DNA of 64,000 nucleotides from NCBI GenBank assembly GCA_963781805.1, contig CAWAHF010000004.1:6181680-6245679 (forward strand), in the 5' to 3' direction. The notes under the pieces are model-generated. The model was not told where the DNA came from, made no database searches, and saw only the letters and a list, made by a program, of their open reading frames with translations. The DNA is from JAFGPL01 sp963781805. Lineage in GTDB: Bacteria > Bacteroidota > Bacteroidia > Bacteroidales > UBA10428. How positions within the stretch are numbered: the first letter of the stretch is position 1; each line of letters begins with the position of its first letter. Position numbers and translations under genes: made by a program. Positions 36,435 through 45,444 of the stretch are shown here, one piece after another.

Positions 36435-39041
36435 ATGAAAACTACTCTGAAAATCGCTGGATGTATACTTATTATTTCCTTTCAGCTATCAATTAAATTA
36501 TATGCTCAGGGTGAACCAAGATGGCGATGGGCCAGGACAGGTACTGAAGCTACAGTTGATTTAAGCGTTTCAGATACACTGGGAAACACGTATGTTTTCG
36601 GTGAGTATTCTACATTGGAATTTGCCATAGGCTTGGCCAGGACCACCGGAATGATTTCGGGCAAGTCGAATAATCTATATCTCGCGAAATTCAGTTCCAC
36701 AGGTTCAATTCTTTGGTTAAAGAGCATAGCAGGACTTGATGCGAATACGATACTTAAACCTGTAAAACTCGCAGTAAATGAAAGGGGAGATGTCTCAATT
36801 TTAGGCTCAACATCAAATACATCGGGAGTAAAAATAGATAACACTGTGATGAACTTTAGCAATACGAATGAACAAATGTTTGTGGCCAAATTTCATAAGG
36901 CGGGCAGAATATTGTGGGCCAGAATTGTTCAGTTAAGAGGTAATCCTGGTGCATTTATATCTGGTAACGATATTGTTATGAATAATGCAGGTGAACTGTT
37001 TGTTACGGGACATTTTCTTGCAGATACTGCCCAATTTAATCTAAAAATAATACCGGGACACCCAACAGATCCGATATTTTTCCTGGCAAAATATAATTCC
37101 CTCGGATTCATAGACTGGGTACAAACCTGTGATTATGATAAAAATGGCGACAACGGAATGATATCCGGACAAAAAATTGTACTTGACAATGCAGGTAATA
37201 TTGTGATTGCAGGTCAGTATTCCGGTTACAGGTCATTTTACCTGTTATCAGACACCCTGTATTCAATGGGTGGCACTGATCTTTTTATTGCAAGTTATTC
37301 AGGTGACGGGACAGCCAGGTGGGTAAAGGAAATTCGTGGCAATCTGGATGAAAATGCGGAACAATTACTTAGTTCATCAGGTGATGCATTGTTTATATCA
37401 GGAACTTTTAACAGTACTAACATTCAGGTCGTAGATCAGAATGTCGTAAATACATCTGCCGCTTATGATTTATTTGTAGCTAAACTTACCATTGAGGGAG
37501 ATTGTAAATGGGCTGTTGATATTGATTTAAAACTACTATCATTGAGTATACCGGGACATAAAGTAGCTATGAGCGCCGATGAAAACTCCGATATGTATCT
37601 CACTGCATTATTTCAGGGAGCAGAAGTACTGACCAATGCTTTTAAACAGGTTAATGCACAGGAAGGTAGCCCTGATTTATTATTTCTAAAACTGGATGGT
37701 GAAACCGGAGCTCCAATATGGTCAAAATCTGCTGCCGGAGCCGGAGACAACTGGTTGAATTCCGTATCGTATGATCGATTCAATGATCTTTATTTTGTTA
37801 CAAATATTAACGGGAACAATCTACTTTCGAGTAGTGTACTTATTAAAGATACTATAGGCTATGGAGGAAATTATATTGCCAAAATTAATAATGCGGGAGT
37901 TATCGGATTTGTAAAACCCATATTGAATCGGGACACCTCAAGTTTGATGAATATAAAATCGTTAAGCACCGATTATTTTGGAAATTTGTATGTTTCTGGA
38001 GTCTTTACAGGGGCAAATATGAACCTTGACAATCTTCCGTTTGGAGCTGCTAACACAGGAATGTTCACTGCAAAATATTCGTATGTTACAGACATATCAG
38101 GGCATGTGAAAAAATCTGATGATTCCCCAATTACAGAGGGGTATGTAAAAGTTTATGGATTTACCAGATTTCAGCGTGCTCCAGTTTCAGATTCGGTGGA
38201 TATCAATCCGGATGGCTCCTATTTGTTTAGCAATATTCCTTTAGGAAGATATATTATTTATGCAAAAGCAAAAAAACTTAGTTATCCATATGCATCTCCT
38301 ACGTATTACCCAAATGCAAGTTATTGGGAAGATGCATTACCAATCCTAATAAATACCACAAATCCTATAAGAGATATTGATATTATAATAAATATGCCAT
38401 CACCTATTACAGGGACAAATTTATTAGGAGGAAATATTTCTGAAACCGATACTCTCGTATTTTCAAAATCTACATTTTCAATTACTAAAGCGCCCTCAAA
38501 GGCTGTATCAATAGTGCTTATTAACAGAAAAAAGGTCAAAAGTACTCTGGATGATGTTGTTGCGGTTGTTTATACTGATGAAAATGGCGATTTCATTATT
38601 AACGATGTACCAGACGGTTGGTACTCTGTATTAGTAGATGTACCGGGTCTACCTCATTCCGATTATTATGATATTTATGTATCAGGTGGACAGTATATTG
38701 GTAACTTATATTACGAGTTGGGACTTGAAGAAATTTATCCTGTGAATAAAATCACTTCTGTTCAAAATATTGAAGATTTGGAATTTCATTTGACTTTTTA
38801 TCCAAATCCATGTAAGAATTTCTTCAAAATCATTTTGAACGATCAAGCTGCAATAACAGAAATAATGACCGTAGAAATTTTTAATATCACAGGTCAGCTT
38901 GTTCAGACAATTCGGATTGACAAGCCCGAAGAGACCAATATCATTGATATCAATCAATTGAATTCAGGAGTTTATATGATTCGTACCGAATATGCCGGGA
39001 TGAATTATTTTGAAAAAATTATAAAGCTATCGGGCAATTAA
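36435..39041 (+). CDS. secreted protein with T9SS type A sorting domain
   Basis: The 868-aa protein has a signal peptide (about residues 1-25) and a long SBBP/propeller-like region with repeats of the type LAKFSSTGSILWLKS, VAKFHKAGRILWAR and LAKYNSLGFIDWVQT. Two carboxypeptidase-regulatory-like beta domains follow (ISGHVKKSDDSPITEGYVKV, about 560-660; DENGDFIINDVPDGWY, about 725). The C-terminus is a type IX secretion signal: LTFYPNPCKNFFKI, EIFNITGQLV, LNSGVYMIR and a final KIIKL. It is thus exported across the outer membrane and probably anchored there. The ligand is unknown. Confidence 0.9.
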   Translation: MKTTLKIAGCILIISFQLSIKLYAQGEPRWRWARTGTEATVDLSVSDTLGNTYVFGEYSTLEFAIGLARTTGMISGKSNNLYLAKFSSTGSILWLKSIAGLDANTILKPVKLAVNERGDVSILGSTSNTSGVKIDNTVMNFSNTNEQMFVAKFHKAGRILWARIVQLRGNPGAFISGNDIVMNNAGELFVTGHFLADTAQFNLKIIPGHPTDPIFFLAKYNSLGFIDWVQTCDYDKNGDNGMISGQKIVLDNAGNIVIAGQYSGYRSFYLLSDTLYSMGGTDLFIASYSGDGTARWVKEIRGNLDENAEQLLSSSGDALFISGTFNSTNIQVVDQNVVNTSAAYDLFVAKLTIEGDCKWAVDIDLKLLSLSIPGHKVAMSADENSDMYLTALFQGAEVLTNAFKQVNAQEGSPDLLFLKLDGETGAPIWSKSAAGAGDNWLNSVSYDRFNDLYFVTNINGNNLLSSSVLIKDTIGYGGNYIAKINNAGVIGFVKPILNRDTSSLMNIKSLSTDYFGNLYVSGVFTGANMNLDNLPFGAANTGMFTAKYSYVTDISGHVKKSDDSPITEGYVKVYGFTRFQRAPVSDSVDINPDGSYLFSNIPLGRYIIYAKAKKLSYPYASPTYYPNASYWEDALPILINTTNPIRDIDIIINMPSPITGTNLLGGNISETDTLVFSKSTFSITKAPSKAVSIVLINRKKVKSTLDDVVAVVYTDENGDFIINDVPDGWYSVLVDVPGLPHSDYYDIYVSGGQYIGNLYYELGLEEIYPVNKITSVQNIEDLEFHLTFYPNPCKNFFKIILNDQAAITEIMTVEIFNITGQLVQTIRIDKPEETNIIDINQLNSGVYMIRTEYAGMNYFEKIIKLSGN

Positions 39042-39120
39042 ATCACAACATTTTAAACTTAGACACCAATAAATGTGCTTTTGTCAGTAACTATACAAAC
39101 ATGATAAAAAGGACAAAACT

Positions 39121-39128
39121 TAACTTTG
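39121..39128 (+). promoter_or_regulatory. -7 box upstream of the 39172 gene
   Basis: TAACTTTG is an exact TAnnTTTG match, 44 bp before the start codon. Confidence 0.5.
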
Positions 39129-39171
39129 TGCAATCCGTTACATCATCGATAGAATTAACTTAGACCAGACG

Positions 39172-40134
39172 ATGGAACTTAAACACAATTATCAGGTAGG
39201 CTTTAATGAATTGCTTACTGAAAAATTTGATTATTTTATTGCGGTATCAGGGTACCAGAAACGGTCTCTCTTTCTTGCTGAAAACACCCGGTTCCGGGAA
39301 GCAGAAAAGTTTGTTCTGTCTTACGATGAATCAAACTATCAAAAATTAAGACAAGAAAATGATGCTGTATTTCAACGTTTAGGATTTATTCCAATAAAAA
39401 CTGCTTCTGACAGCACCGTTGAGGTAGAAAAACTAATTCAGAAGATATTTGGTTGCAAAGCATGTTTGAACCTGAACGTTTTGATTGATTACTCATGTAT
39501 GCCAAAAACCTGGTATGCAACCATTATAAATTATCTCATAAGAAATGATTTCAATGCAAAACGTATCAATATATTCTTTTCGTATACTGCCAAAAAGAAT
39601 AATGTTGTGTTGCAAAAATCGAGGTTGAAAACCATTGAACCCATATTTGTTCAAAACGATAGTATGATCGATAAAAAACCTGTGGCATTAGTTGCCGGAC
39701 TAAATAATAATCATGGCATTGTAAAAGAACTCATCGAAAAGCTTAAACCAACTGATACAACTGCATTTGTGCCCGATTTTTCACACGATAATCAATACTA
39801 TGAAAAAGTTGTTGAAACCAATGCCGATATTCTTAAGAATGTGAACTCGGAAAAGGTTTATAAATATCCGGCACATAGGCCCGATCAAATAGGTTCAATG
39901 TTAACTTCACTTTGTCTTGATTTACGTCTGAAATCAAGTGTTGTGCTTGTTCCTCATGGGCCTAAAACATTGGGTTTGGCATCTATATTGCTTTCTGTCA
40001 GATATCCCGATATTAAAATATATGATCTCCTGCCTAAAGATGACAAACACATTCCGGATATTGGCTTACCCTCCGGGGATCCTGTGATTGTTAAATCTGC
40101 TTTTATTTTAGACGACGAAGAGGAAGATTATTGA
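39172..40134 (+). CDS. two-lobed cytoplasmic protein of unknown function
   Basis: Not recognised. The 320-aa protein has no signal peptide or membrane helix. The first lobe (about residues 18-150) begins FDYFIAVSGYQKRSLFLAE and contains NVLIDYSCMPKTWYATIINY, alternating strands and helices as in a Rossmann-like fold. The second lobe (about 165-310) starts with PVALVAGLNNNHGIVKELI and ends with SVVLVPHGPKTLGLASILLS and GDPVIVKSAFIL, again strand-helix alternation with a conserved-looking PHGPK turn. A nucleotide- or ligand-binding role is only a guess. It has its own promoter box and no co-transcribed partner. Confidence 0.6.
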   Translation: MELKHNYQVGFNELLTEKFDYFIAVSGYQKRSLFLAENTRFREAEKFVLSYDESNYQKLRQENDAVFQRLGFIPIKTASDSTVEVEKLIQKIFGCKACLNLNVLIDYSCMPKTWYATIINYLIRNDFNAKRINIFFSYTAKKNNVVLQKSRLKTIEPIFVQNDSMIDKKPVALVAGLNNNHGIVKELIEKLKPTDTTAFVPDFSHDNQYYEKVVETNADILKNVNSEKVYKYPAHRPDQIGSMLTSLCLDLRLKSSVVLVPHGPKTLGLASILLSVRYPDIKIYDLLPKDDKHIPDIGLPSGDPVIVKSAFILDDEEEDY

Positions 40135-40325
40135 TTTTAATTTTTTATCCTCCACATTAAACAAATCTGGTTTTTATTTGTATGTTAAATGCATAAGATT
40201 GCAGCTCTGTGCATTTTATGAATTTCTATACCTGAAAAAGTGATTGTGTCAGGCATAAAGAAGGTGTTGTAATTTTTATCGGATTCGGGTTAATTTAGAA
40301 TAGCTTTAAATTGAGCTCGTTTTAG

Positions 40326-40333
40326 TATATTTG
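40326..40333 (+). promoter_or_regulatory. -7 box of the branched-chain dehydrogenase operon
   Basis: TATATTTG is an exact TAnnTTTG match, 36 bp before the E2 start codon. A TTG lies 12 bp upstream, closer than the normal -33 spacing. Confidence 0.5.
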
Positions 40334-40368
40334 CGATTGTTTAACGATGATTGAAATTATTTTAATGT

Positions 40369-41655
40369 ATGGCGAAATTTGAACTCTTAATGCCCAAAAT
40401 GGGAGAAAGCGTGCAGGAAGCAACCATAACAAAATGGTTCAAAAAGGCAGGCGATAAAGTAGAAGAAGATGAACCGATACTGGAAATTGCAACAGATAAA
40501 GTGGATTCAGAAATCCCATCTCCCGTTGAAGGTATTATTGAAAAGGTGTTGTATAATGAAAATGATCTTGTTTCTGTTGGTAAAGTGATTGCTGTTATTA
40601 ATCTGGGAGGAGACAGCCCGGTAAGTCCATCACAGGTAACTAAGGAAATTGAAAAGGATGAAAAAGCTCCGGCACCGAAACCTGTTGCTAATGAACCAAA
40701 GGTTGAAGCAGAAGATTTTAAATCAACAGACCGGTTTTACTCTCCACTGGTTAAAAGCATTGCGAACAAGGAAAGTATCTCTCTAAACGAACTTGAAAAA
40801 ATTGATGGGACAGGCATTAACGGAAGGGTTCGCAAACAGGATATTCTTAATTATATCGACAACAAAAAAGCTGGTAAAACCGGAAAGGAAAAGGAAATTC
40901 AAGGTACAGTTTCGCAACTTCAGAAGCCTTCTGTATCAATAAATACAGGAGATGAAATTATCGAAATGGATCGTATGCGAAGAATGATTGCGGACCATAT
41001 GGTGATGTCAAAACAAGTATCGCCTCATGTTAGTAATTTTATTGAAGCAGATGTAACAGAACTGGCAAGGTGGAGAGATAAGGTTAAAGATGACTTTTAT
41101 AGCAGGGAAAAAATGAAACTCACATTTATGCCAATCTTTATAGAGGCAGCTTCAAAATGTCTGAAGGAGTTTCCGGGTATAAATGCATCTGTAGATGGTT
41201 ACAGGATCATATTAAGAAAGAACATAAATATTGGAATTGCAGTAGCATTGCCCTCCGGCAACCTGATTGTACCCGTAATTAAAAATACTGACCAGAAAAA
41301 CCTGTTAGGTATTGCCAGCGAGCTGAACCGAATTGCAGATGCGGCCAGGTCAAATAAATTGAGTCCGGATGATATACAGGATGGTACTTTTACCATTTCG
41401 AATTTCGGGACATTTAAAAATCTTACAGGTACTCCTATCATAAATCAACCCCAGGTTGCCATTTTAGCTACCGGCAACGTTGAAAAGAAACCTGCTGTTT
41501 TGGAAACTCCTTCGGGAGATGTAATTGCAATAAGGCAGAAAATGATTTTGTCCTTATCTTACGATCACAGGGTAGTAGACGGTGCGCTTGCAGGTGCATT
41601 TTTGTTACGGTTGAAAGAATTGCTTGAAAACTTTGATACCAACAGCACAATATAA
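40369..41655 (+). CDS. dihydrolipoamide acyltransferase E2 (branched-chain 2-oxo acid dehydrogenase type)
   Basis: The 428-aa protein has the three classical parts. A lipoyl domain carries Lys44 in EIATDKVDSEIPSPVEG. An E3/E1-binding domain lies at about residues 122-160 (FYSPLVKSIANKESISLNEL, GRVRKQDIL). A catalytic CoA-acyltransferase domain ends in SYDHRVVDGALAGAF, with catalytic His400 and Asp404. It moves the acyl group from lipoate to CoA in the branched-chain keto acid dehydrogenase complex. The E1 gene follows after 25 bp. The E3 lipoamide dehydrogenase gene is not in this window. Confidence 0.92.
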   Translation: MAKFELLMPKMGESVQEATITKWFKKAGDKVEEDEPILEIATDKVDSEIPSPVEGIIEKVLYNENDLVSVGKVIAVINLGGDSPVSPSQVTKEIEKDEKAPAPKPVANEPKVEAEDFKSTDRFYSPLVKSIANKESISLNELEKIDGTGINGRVRKQDILNYIDNKKAGKTGKEKEIQGTVSQLQKPSVSINTGDEIIEMDRMRRMIADHMVMSKQVSPHVSNFIEADVTELARWRDKVKDDFYSREKMKLTFMPIFIEAASKCLKEFPGINASVDGYRIILRKNINIGIAVALPSGNLIVPVIKNTDQKNLLGIASELNRIADAARSNKLSPDDIQDGTFTISNFGTFKNLTGTPIINQPQVAILATGNVEKKPAVLETPSGDVIAIRQKMILSLSYDHRVVDGALAGAFLLRLKELLENFDTNSTI

Positions 41656-41680
41656 TTCCAATTCTGATAACAGGTAAAAG

Positions 41681-43732
41681 ATGAAAAATATAGAGATTAA
41701 CGAAAGATATACGATAAAGAAAACCGATAAAAAGGTATTGGCAAACTGGTACAGATTATTGATCAGGGGACGTTCATGGGATGATCGGGCGCCCAACTAT
41801 TTAAAACAAGCCATTGGATGGTCATATCATGCGCCTGCTGCAGGACATGAGGGAATTCAGCTGGCCATCGGACAGGTATTCGACCGGAAAACGGATCATC
41901 TTTTTCCATACTACAGAGATTTGGTAACCTGTGTTTCTGCAGGTTTAACTTCCGAAGAAATTATTTATAATGGTATATCCAAAGATCCTGATGTAGCCGG
42001 CGGTGGAAGACATATGTCGAACCACTTTGCCAAGCCCGAATGGAATATTCACAATGTTTCTTCCAGTACGGGCAATCATGCATTACATGCAGTTGGCGTT
42101 GCCAGGGCTATGAAAAGATATGATCATAAGGGCGTATCTATTTGTTCGCAGGGTGAATCATCGGTTTCGGAAGGTTATGTATATGAAGCTATCAATGGGG
42201 CATCGCATGAAAAATTACCAGTAATTTTTGTCATACAGGATAACGGATATGGAATATCAGTTCCGAAAAAGGACCAGACCGCCAACAGAAAAGTGGCCAA
42301 TAATTTTACCGGGTTTAAAAATCTCAGAATAATTCACTGCAACGGCAAAGATGTTTTCGATTCGATGAATGCCATGACAGAAGCTAAAGAATGGATATTG
42401 GAACATGGAACTCCGGTGATTGTTCAGGCAAATTGTGTACGCATTCATTCTCATTCAAACTCTGATAAACACGAATTGTATCGCGACGATTATGAATTGA
42501 ATTATGTAAGCGAATATGATCCGATAGCTAAATTTCGGCGAATGTTGATTCGTTATAACCGGTTTACGGATGAAGAACTTGTTAAGATTGAGGAAGAAAT
42601 TAAGGAAGAAGTAAAAGCAGCTCATAGAAAGGGACTTGCTGCACCTGATCCCGATCCTGCATCTATTTTCGATTTCGTAATTGCTGAACCTTATAAACCT
42701 GCAAAATATCCCGATGGCCTTCATAATTTTGACGGTCCGAAGAAAAAAATGATTGAAGCATTAAATGAAACACTTAAAGCTGAATTTCGGCTGAATCCGG
42801 ATACTTTTCTCTGGGGACAGGATATGGCCAATAAAGACAAAGGTGGAATCTTTAATGTTTCCAAAGGAATGCAAAAAGAATTTGGCATAGATAGGGTATT
42901 CAATGCTCCCATTGCTGAAGATTTTATTCTGGGCACTGCAAACGGTATGTCTCGTTTTAATCCCAAAATAAGAGTTGTTGTGGAAGGAGCTGAATTCGCT
43001 GATTATTTTTGGCCAGCCATGGAACAATATGTAGAAACTAGTCATGAATACTGGAGATCGAAAGGCCAATTCTCTCCAAATATAACCATCAGACTGGCGT
43101 CCGGTGGCTATATAGGTGGCGGCTTATATCATTCGCAGAGTACTGAGGGCACACTTACTGCTTTTCCGGGAGTAAGGGTTGTATATCCTTCGTATGCCGA
43201 TGATGCTGCCGGTCTCTTGAGAACGTCCCTGAGATCGCAGGGAATAACAGTTTTTCTTGAACCCAAAGCACTTTATAATGCACCGGTTGCAGCTACGCCG
43301 GTTCCTGATGATTTTGAAGTTCCTTTTGGAAAAGCCAGAATCAGAAGAGAAGGAAAGGACTTGTCTGTTTTTACTTATGGCAACACCACACATATGTGCC
43401 TGGAAGCTTCAGAGATGCTGGAAAAAGAAACGGGCATCAGCATTGAAGTGATTGATTTGAGATCTCTGTTACCCTTAGATAAGGAATCTATTTTAAATTC
43501 TGTGAAAAAAACGGGCAAAGCGCTTATTGTGCATGAAGATAAATTATTTTCAGGTTTCGGGGCGGAAGTTGCAGCAACAATAACTGATGAAGCATTTGAG
43601 TACCTCGATGGGCCGGTGAAAAGGGTGGGAGCTACATTTACTCCTGTTGGTTTTAACAGAATCCTGGAAAAGGCGATCTTGCCTAACACCGATAAGATTC
43701 TTGAAGCAATGAAACATATATTGGAATACTAA
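41681..43732 (+). CDS. 2-oxoisovalerate dehydrogenase E1, alpha and beta fused
   Basis: A single 683-aa chain holds the alpha half (residues 1 to about 340) and the beta half (about 345-683), as is usual in Bacteroidota. It decarboxylates branched-chain 2-oxo acids with thiamine diphosphate and passes the acyl group to E2. The TPP/Mg motif reads SQGESSVSEG...QDNGYGIS, with GES in place of the common GDG. The beta half has the conserved NAPIAEDFILGTANGMSRFN and the RVVVEGAEFADYFWPA region, and VIDLRSLLPLDKESI near the end. It is co-transcribed with E2. Confidence 0.92.
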   Translation: MKNIEINERYTIKKTDKKVLANWYRLLIRGRSWDDRAPNYLKQAIGWSYHAPAAGHEGIQLAIGQVFDRKTDHLFPYYRDLVTCVSAGLTSEEIIYNGISKDPDVAGGGRHMSNHFAKPEWNIHNVSSSTGNHALHAVGVARAMKRYDHKGVSICSQGESSVSEGYVYEAINGASHEKLPVIFVIQDNGYGISVPKKDQTANRKVANNFTGFKNLRIIHCNGKDVFDSMNAMTEAKEWILEHGTPVIVQANCVRIHSHSNSDKHELYRDDYELNYVSEYDPIAKFRRMLIRYNRFTDEELVKIEEEIKEEVKAAHRKGLAAPDPDPASIFDFVIAEPYKPAKYPDGLHNFDGPKKKMIEALNETLKAEFRLNPDTFLWGQDMANKDKGGIFNVSKGMQKEFGIDRVFNAPIAEDFILGTANGMSRFNPKIRVVVEGAEFADYFWPAMEQYVETSHEYWRSKGQFSPNITIRLASGGYIGGGLYHSQSTEGTLTAFPGVRVVYPSYADDAAGLLRTSLRSQGITVFLEPKALYNAPVAATPVPDDFEVPFGKARIRREGKDLSVFTYGNTTHMCLEASEMLEKETGISIEVIDLRSLLPLDKESILNSVKKTGKALIVHEDKLFSGFGAEVAATITDEAFEYLDGPVKRVGATFTPVGFNRILEKAILPNTDKILEAMKHILEY

Positions 43733-43744
43733 CAGTTGATGGGT

Positions 43745-44251
43745 ATGAAGAAAACAGGGATATTTTATAGTTTTAATACGGTTAAAACGGGACAGGCAGT
43801 TAAAATGCTGGTTGAAACAATAGGAAAAGAAAATGTGGAATTGGTAAATGCTGAAACAGTTACCGAAGATAAGTTCAAATCGTTCGACAACCTGATACTG
43901 GGTGTACCAACCTGGTTCGACGGAGAACTGCCAAACTATTGGGATGAGTTTGTACCCGCTCTGAAAGACATGAACCTTAAGGGCAAAAAAATAGCACTCT
44001 TTGGAAATGGGGATCAAAAAAATTATTCGGAAAATTTTGTAGATGGAATTGGAATCATGGCGGGAATACTTGAAGAAAGTGGGGCAAAAATTGTAGGTTT
44101 TACTTCTGCTGAAGGATACAAATTTGAAAGTTCAAAAGCATTGCAGGGGGATAAATTTACAGGACTGGCGCTGGATTTTGAAAATCAGCCAAGAATGAAT
44201 AAGGAGAGGATTTCCAAATGGGTTGAACAGTTAAAGAAGGAGTTTGCATAA
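43745..44251 (+). CDS. flavodoxin
   Basis: An FMN-binding electron carrier of 168 aa. The N-terminal phosphate loop KTGIFYSFNTVKTGQAV is a somewhat altered T/SxTGxT loop. The isoalloxazine loops are LGVPTWFDGELPNYWDEF (around residue 57) and FGNGDQKNYSENFVDGIG (around 90), both strongly flavodoxin-like. An open frame starts slightly earlier at a TTG (43736) and an ATG (43739); MKKTGIF at 43745 fits the family. It follows the E1 gene by 12 bp and precedes a thioredoxin gene by 1 bp, so it is likely in the same operon. Confidence 0.9.
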   Translation: MKKTGIFYSFNTVKTGQAVKMLVETIGKENVELVNAETVTEDKFKSFDNLILGVPTWFDGELPNYWDEFVPALKDMNLKGKKIALFGNGDQKNYSENFVDGIGIMAGILEESGAKIVGFTSAEGYKFESSKALQGDKFTGLALDFENQPRMNKERISKWVEQLKKEFA

Positions 44252-44252
44252 T

Positions 44253-44744
44253 ATGATAAAATCACTGGCTGTTTTGTTTTTACTTTCCATTTTTAATGGA
44301 TATATTTTTTCACAGGATACTACAACGAAAATTTACAATCCGGAATCTAATGCTATCTCCGATATAAACAATGCTGTAGCGCTTGCCGGTAAAGAAAATA
44401 AGCATGTTCTTATCCAGGTTGGTGGCAATTGGTGTAAATGGTGTATTCGGTTACACCAGTTCATAGAATCTCAATTTCAGTTAGATTCGATGATAAGTGC
44501 AAATTATGTTTTTATCTATGTTAATTACAGCAAGGAGAACAAGAATCCTGAAGCTATGGCTCGTCTTGATTTTCCCCAACGCTTTGGATTTCCTGTATTT
44601 GTGGTTCTGGATGGTAATGGCAAACGTTTGCATACCCAGGATACAGGTTATTTGGAGGAGGAGGGTAGTTACAGTGAGGAGAAAATAAAAACTTTTCTGA
44701 AAAACTGGACCGTTAAAGCTGTTTCTGAAGAAACCTATCGTTAA
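44253..44744 (+). CDS. exported thioredoxin-family protein (DUF255/thioredoxin_7 type)
   Basis: The ATG at 44253 gives 163 aa with a signal peptide (MIKSLAVLFLLSIFNGYIFS). The catalytic site WCKWC lies in VGGNWCKWCIRLHQF (near residue 60), and the cis-proline loop is FPQRFGFPVFVVLD (near 110). It should reduce or sense disulfides in the periplasm. The reading frame could begin at a TTG at 44244, but the signal peptide supports the ATG. Its stop codon overlaps the stop of the opposite-strand YedK gene by 4 bp. Confidence 0.88.
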   Translation: MIKSLAVLFLLSIFNGYIFSQDTTTKIYNPESNAISDINNAVALAGKENKHVLIQVGGNWCKWCIRLHQFIESQFQLDSMISANYVFIYVNYSKENKNPEAMARLDFPQRFGFPVFVVLDGNGKRLHTQDTGYLEEEGSYSEEKIKTFLKNWTVKAVSEETYR

Positions 44745-45400
44745 AACAGACTGCCCTGGCTTTCAATTTTTTCCGCTATCATCAGATTTTCATCAAATGG
44801 CTTTAGAAAAGAATTCAGTTCTGAACTATTCACGGACATATTCAGCCAATCTTTTTCTGATAATGGTGGTAAAATAGCAGGCATTCTTTTCTTCGTATTG
44901 TGGATGATTTCCATCATTGGATTTGCCGGGGTTGTTATAATTGAGAATGTATTAAACATTTCCCCTGTATTTTTATTTAACCAGTTGTCATACAATCCGG
45001 CCAGGGCAAAGACTTTTTGATTTTTTAGCGTAATAAAATAAGGTATTTTCTCTTTACCAACATGCTGCCATTCATAGAAGCCGTTTACAAGCACCATACA
45101 TCTTTTACTTTTAAATGAGTTTTTGTAAGATGGTTTTTCATTGAGTGTCTCGGCTTTTGCATTGAAGGTTTTTATTCGGATGGATTGTGCACTCTCCTCA
45201 TCTTTTGTCCATGATGGAATAAGTCCCCAGATCATCAAATCGATGTCATCCGGATTTTCTGAGGAGATTACAGGAACCTTTGGAAGACTGAACGCGGAAA
45301 TTTTCCTTCCCTTTACAAACTCGTCTTTGGTATTGAATTTGGAACCAAATCTTTTCTCAAGCTCTCCCCGTGTAAGATTAATTTCAATGGTATAACACAT
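44741..45400 (-). CDS. yedK: SOS response-associated peptidase (YedK/HMCES family)
   Basis: Cys2 (MCYTIEIN) forms the thiazolidine link to abasic sites in single-stranded DNA after removal of Met1. The other conserved elements are LMIWGLIPSWTKDEESAQ, NAKAETLNEKPSYKNSFKSK, RCMVLVNGFYEWQHVGKEK and IIHNTKKRMPAILPP, with the active-site Asn, Glu and His. At 219 aa it is complete. It protects abasic sites during replication. Its end overlaps the thioredoxin gene end by 4 bp, so the two are convergent without a terminator gap. Confidence 0.93.
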   Translation of the reverse strand: MCYTIEINLTRGELEKRFGSKFNTKDEFVKGRKISAFSLPKVPVISSENPDDIDLMIWGLIPSWTKDEESAQSIRIKTFNAKAETLNEKPSYKNSFKSKRCMVLVNGFYEWQHVGKEKIPYFITLKNQKVFALAGLYDNWLNKNTGEMFNTFSIITTPANPMMEIIHNTKKRMPAILPPLSEKDWLNMSVNSSELNSFLKPFDENLMIAEKIESQGSLF

Positions 45401-45444
45401 AGGATAAAAAACTTCAGATTATTATTTATCATCAACTTAAAGTA

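Noticed and set aside
39172..40134. defence-system effector or sensor
   Set aside because: The two-lobed layout is suggestive, but the neighbours are housekeeping or secreted proteins and no partner gene is present, so it is kept as unknown.
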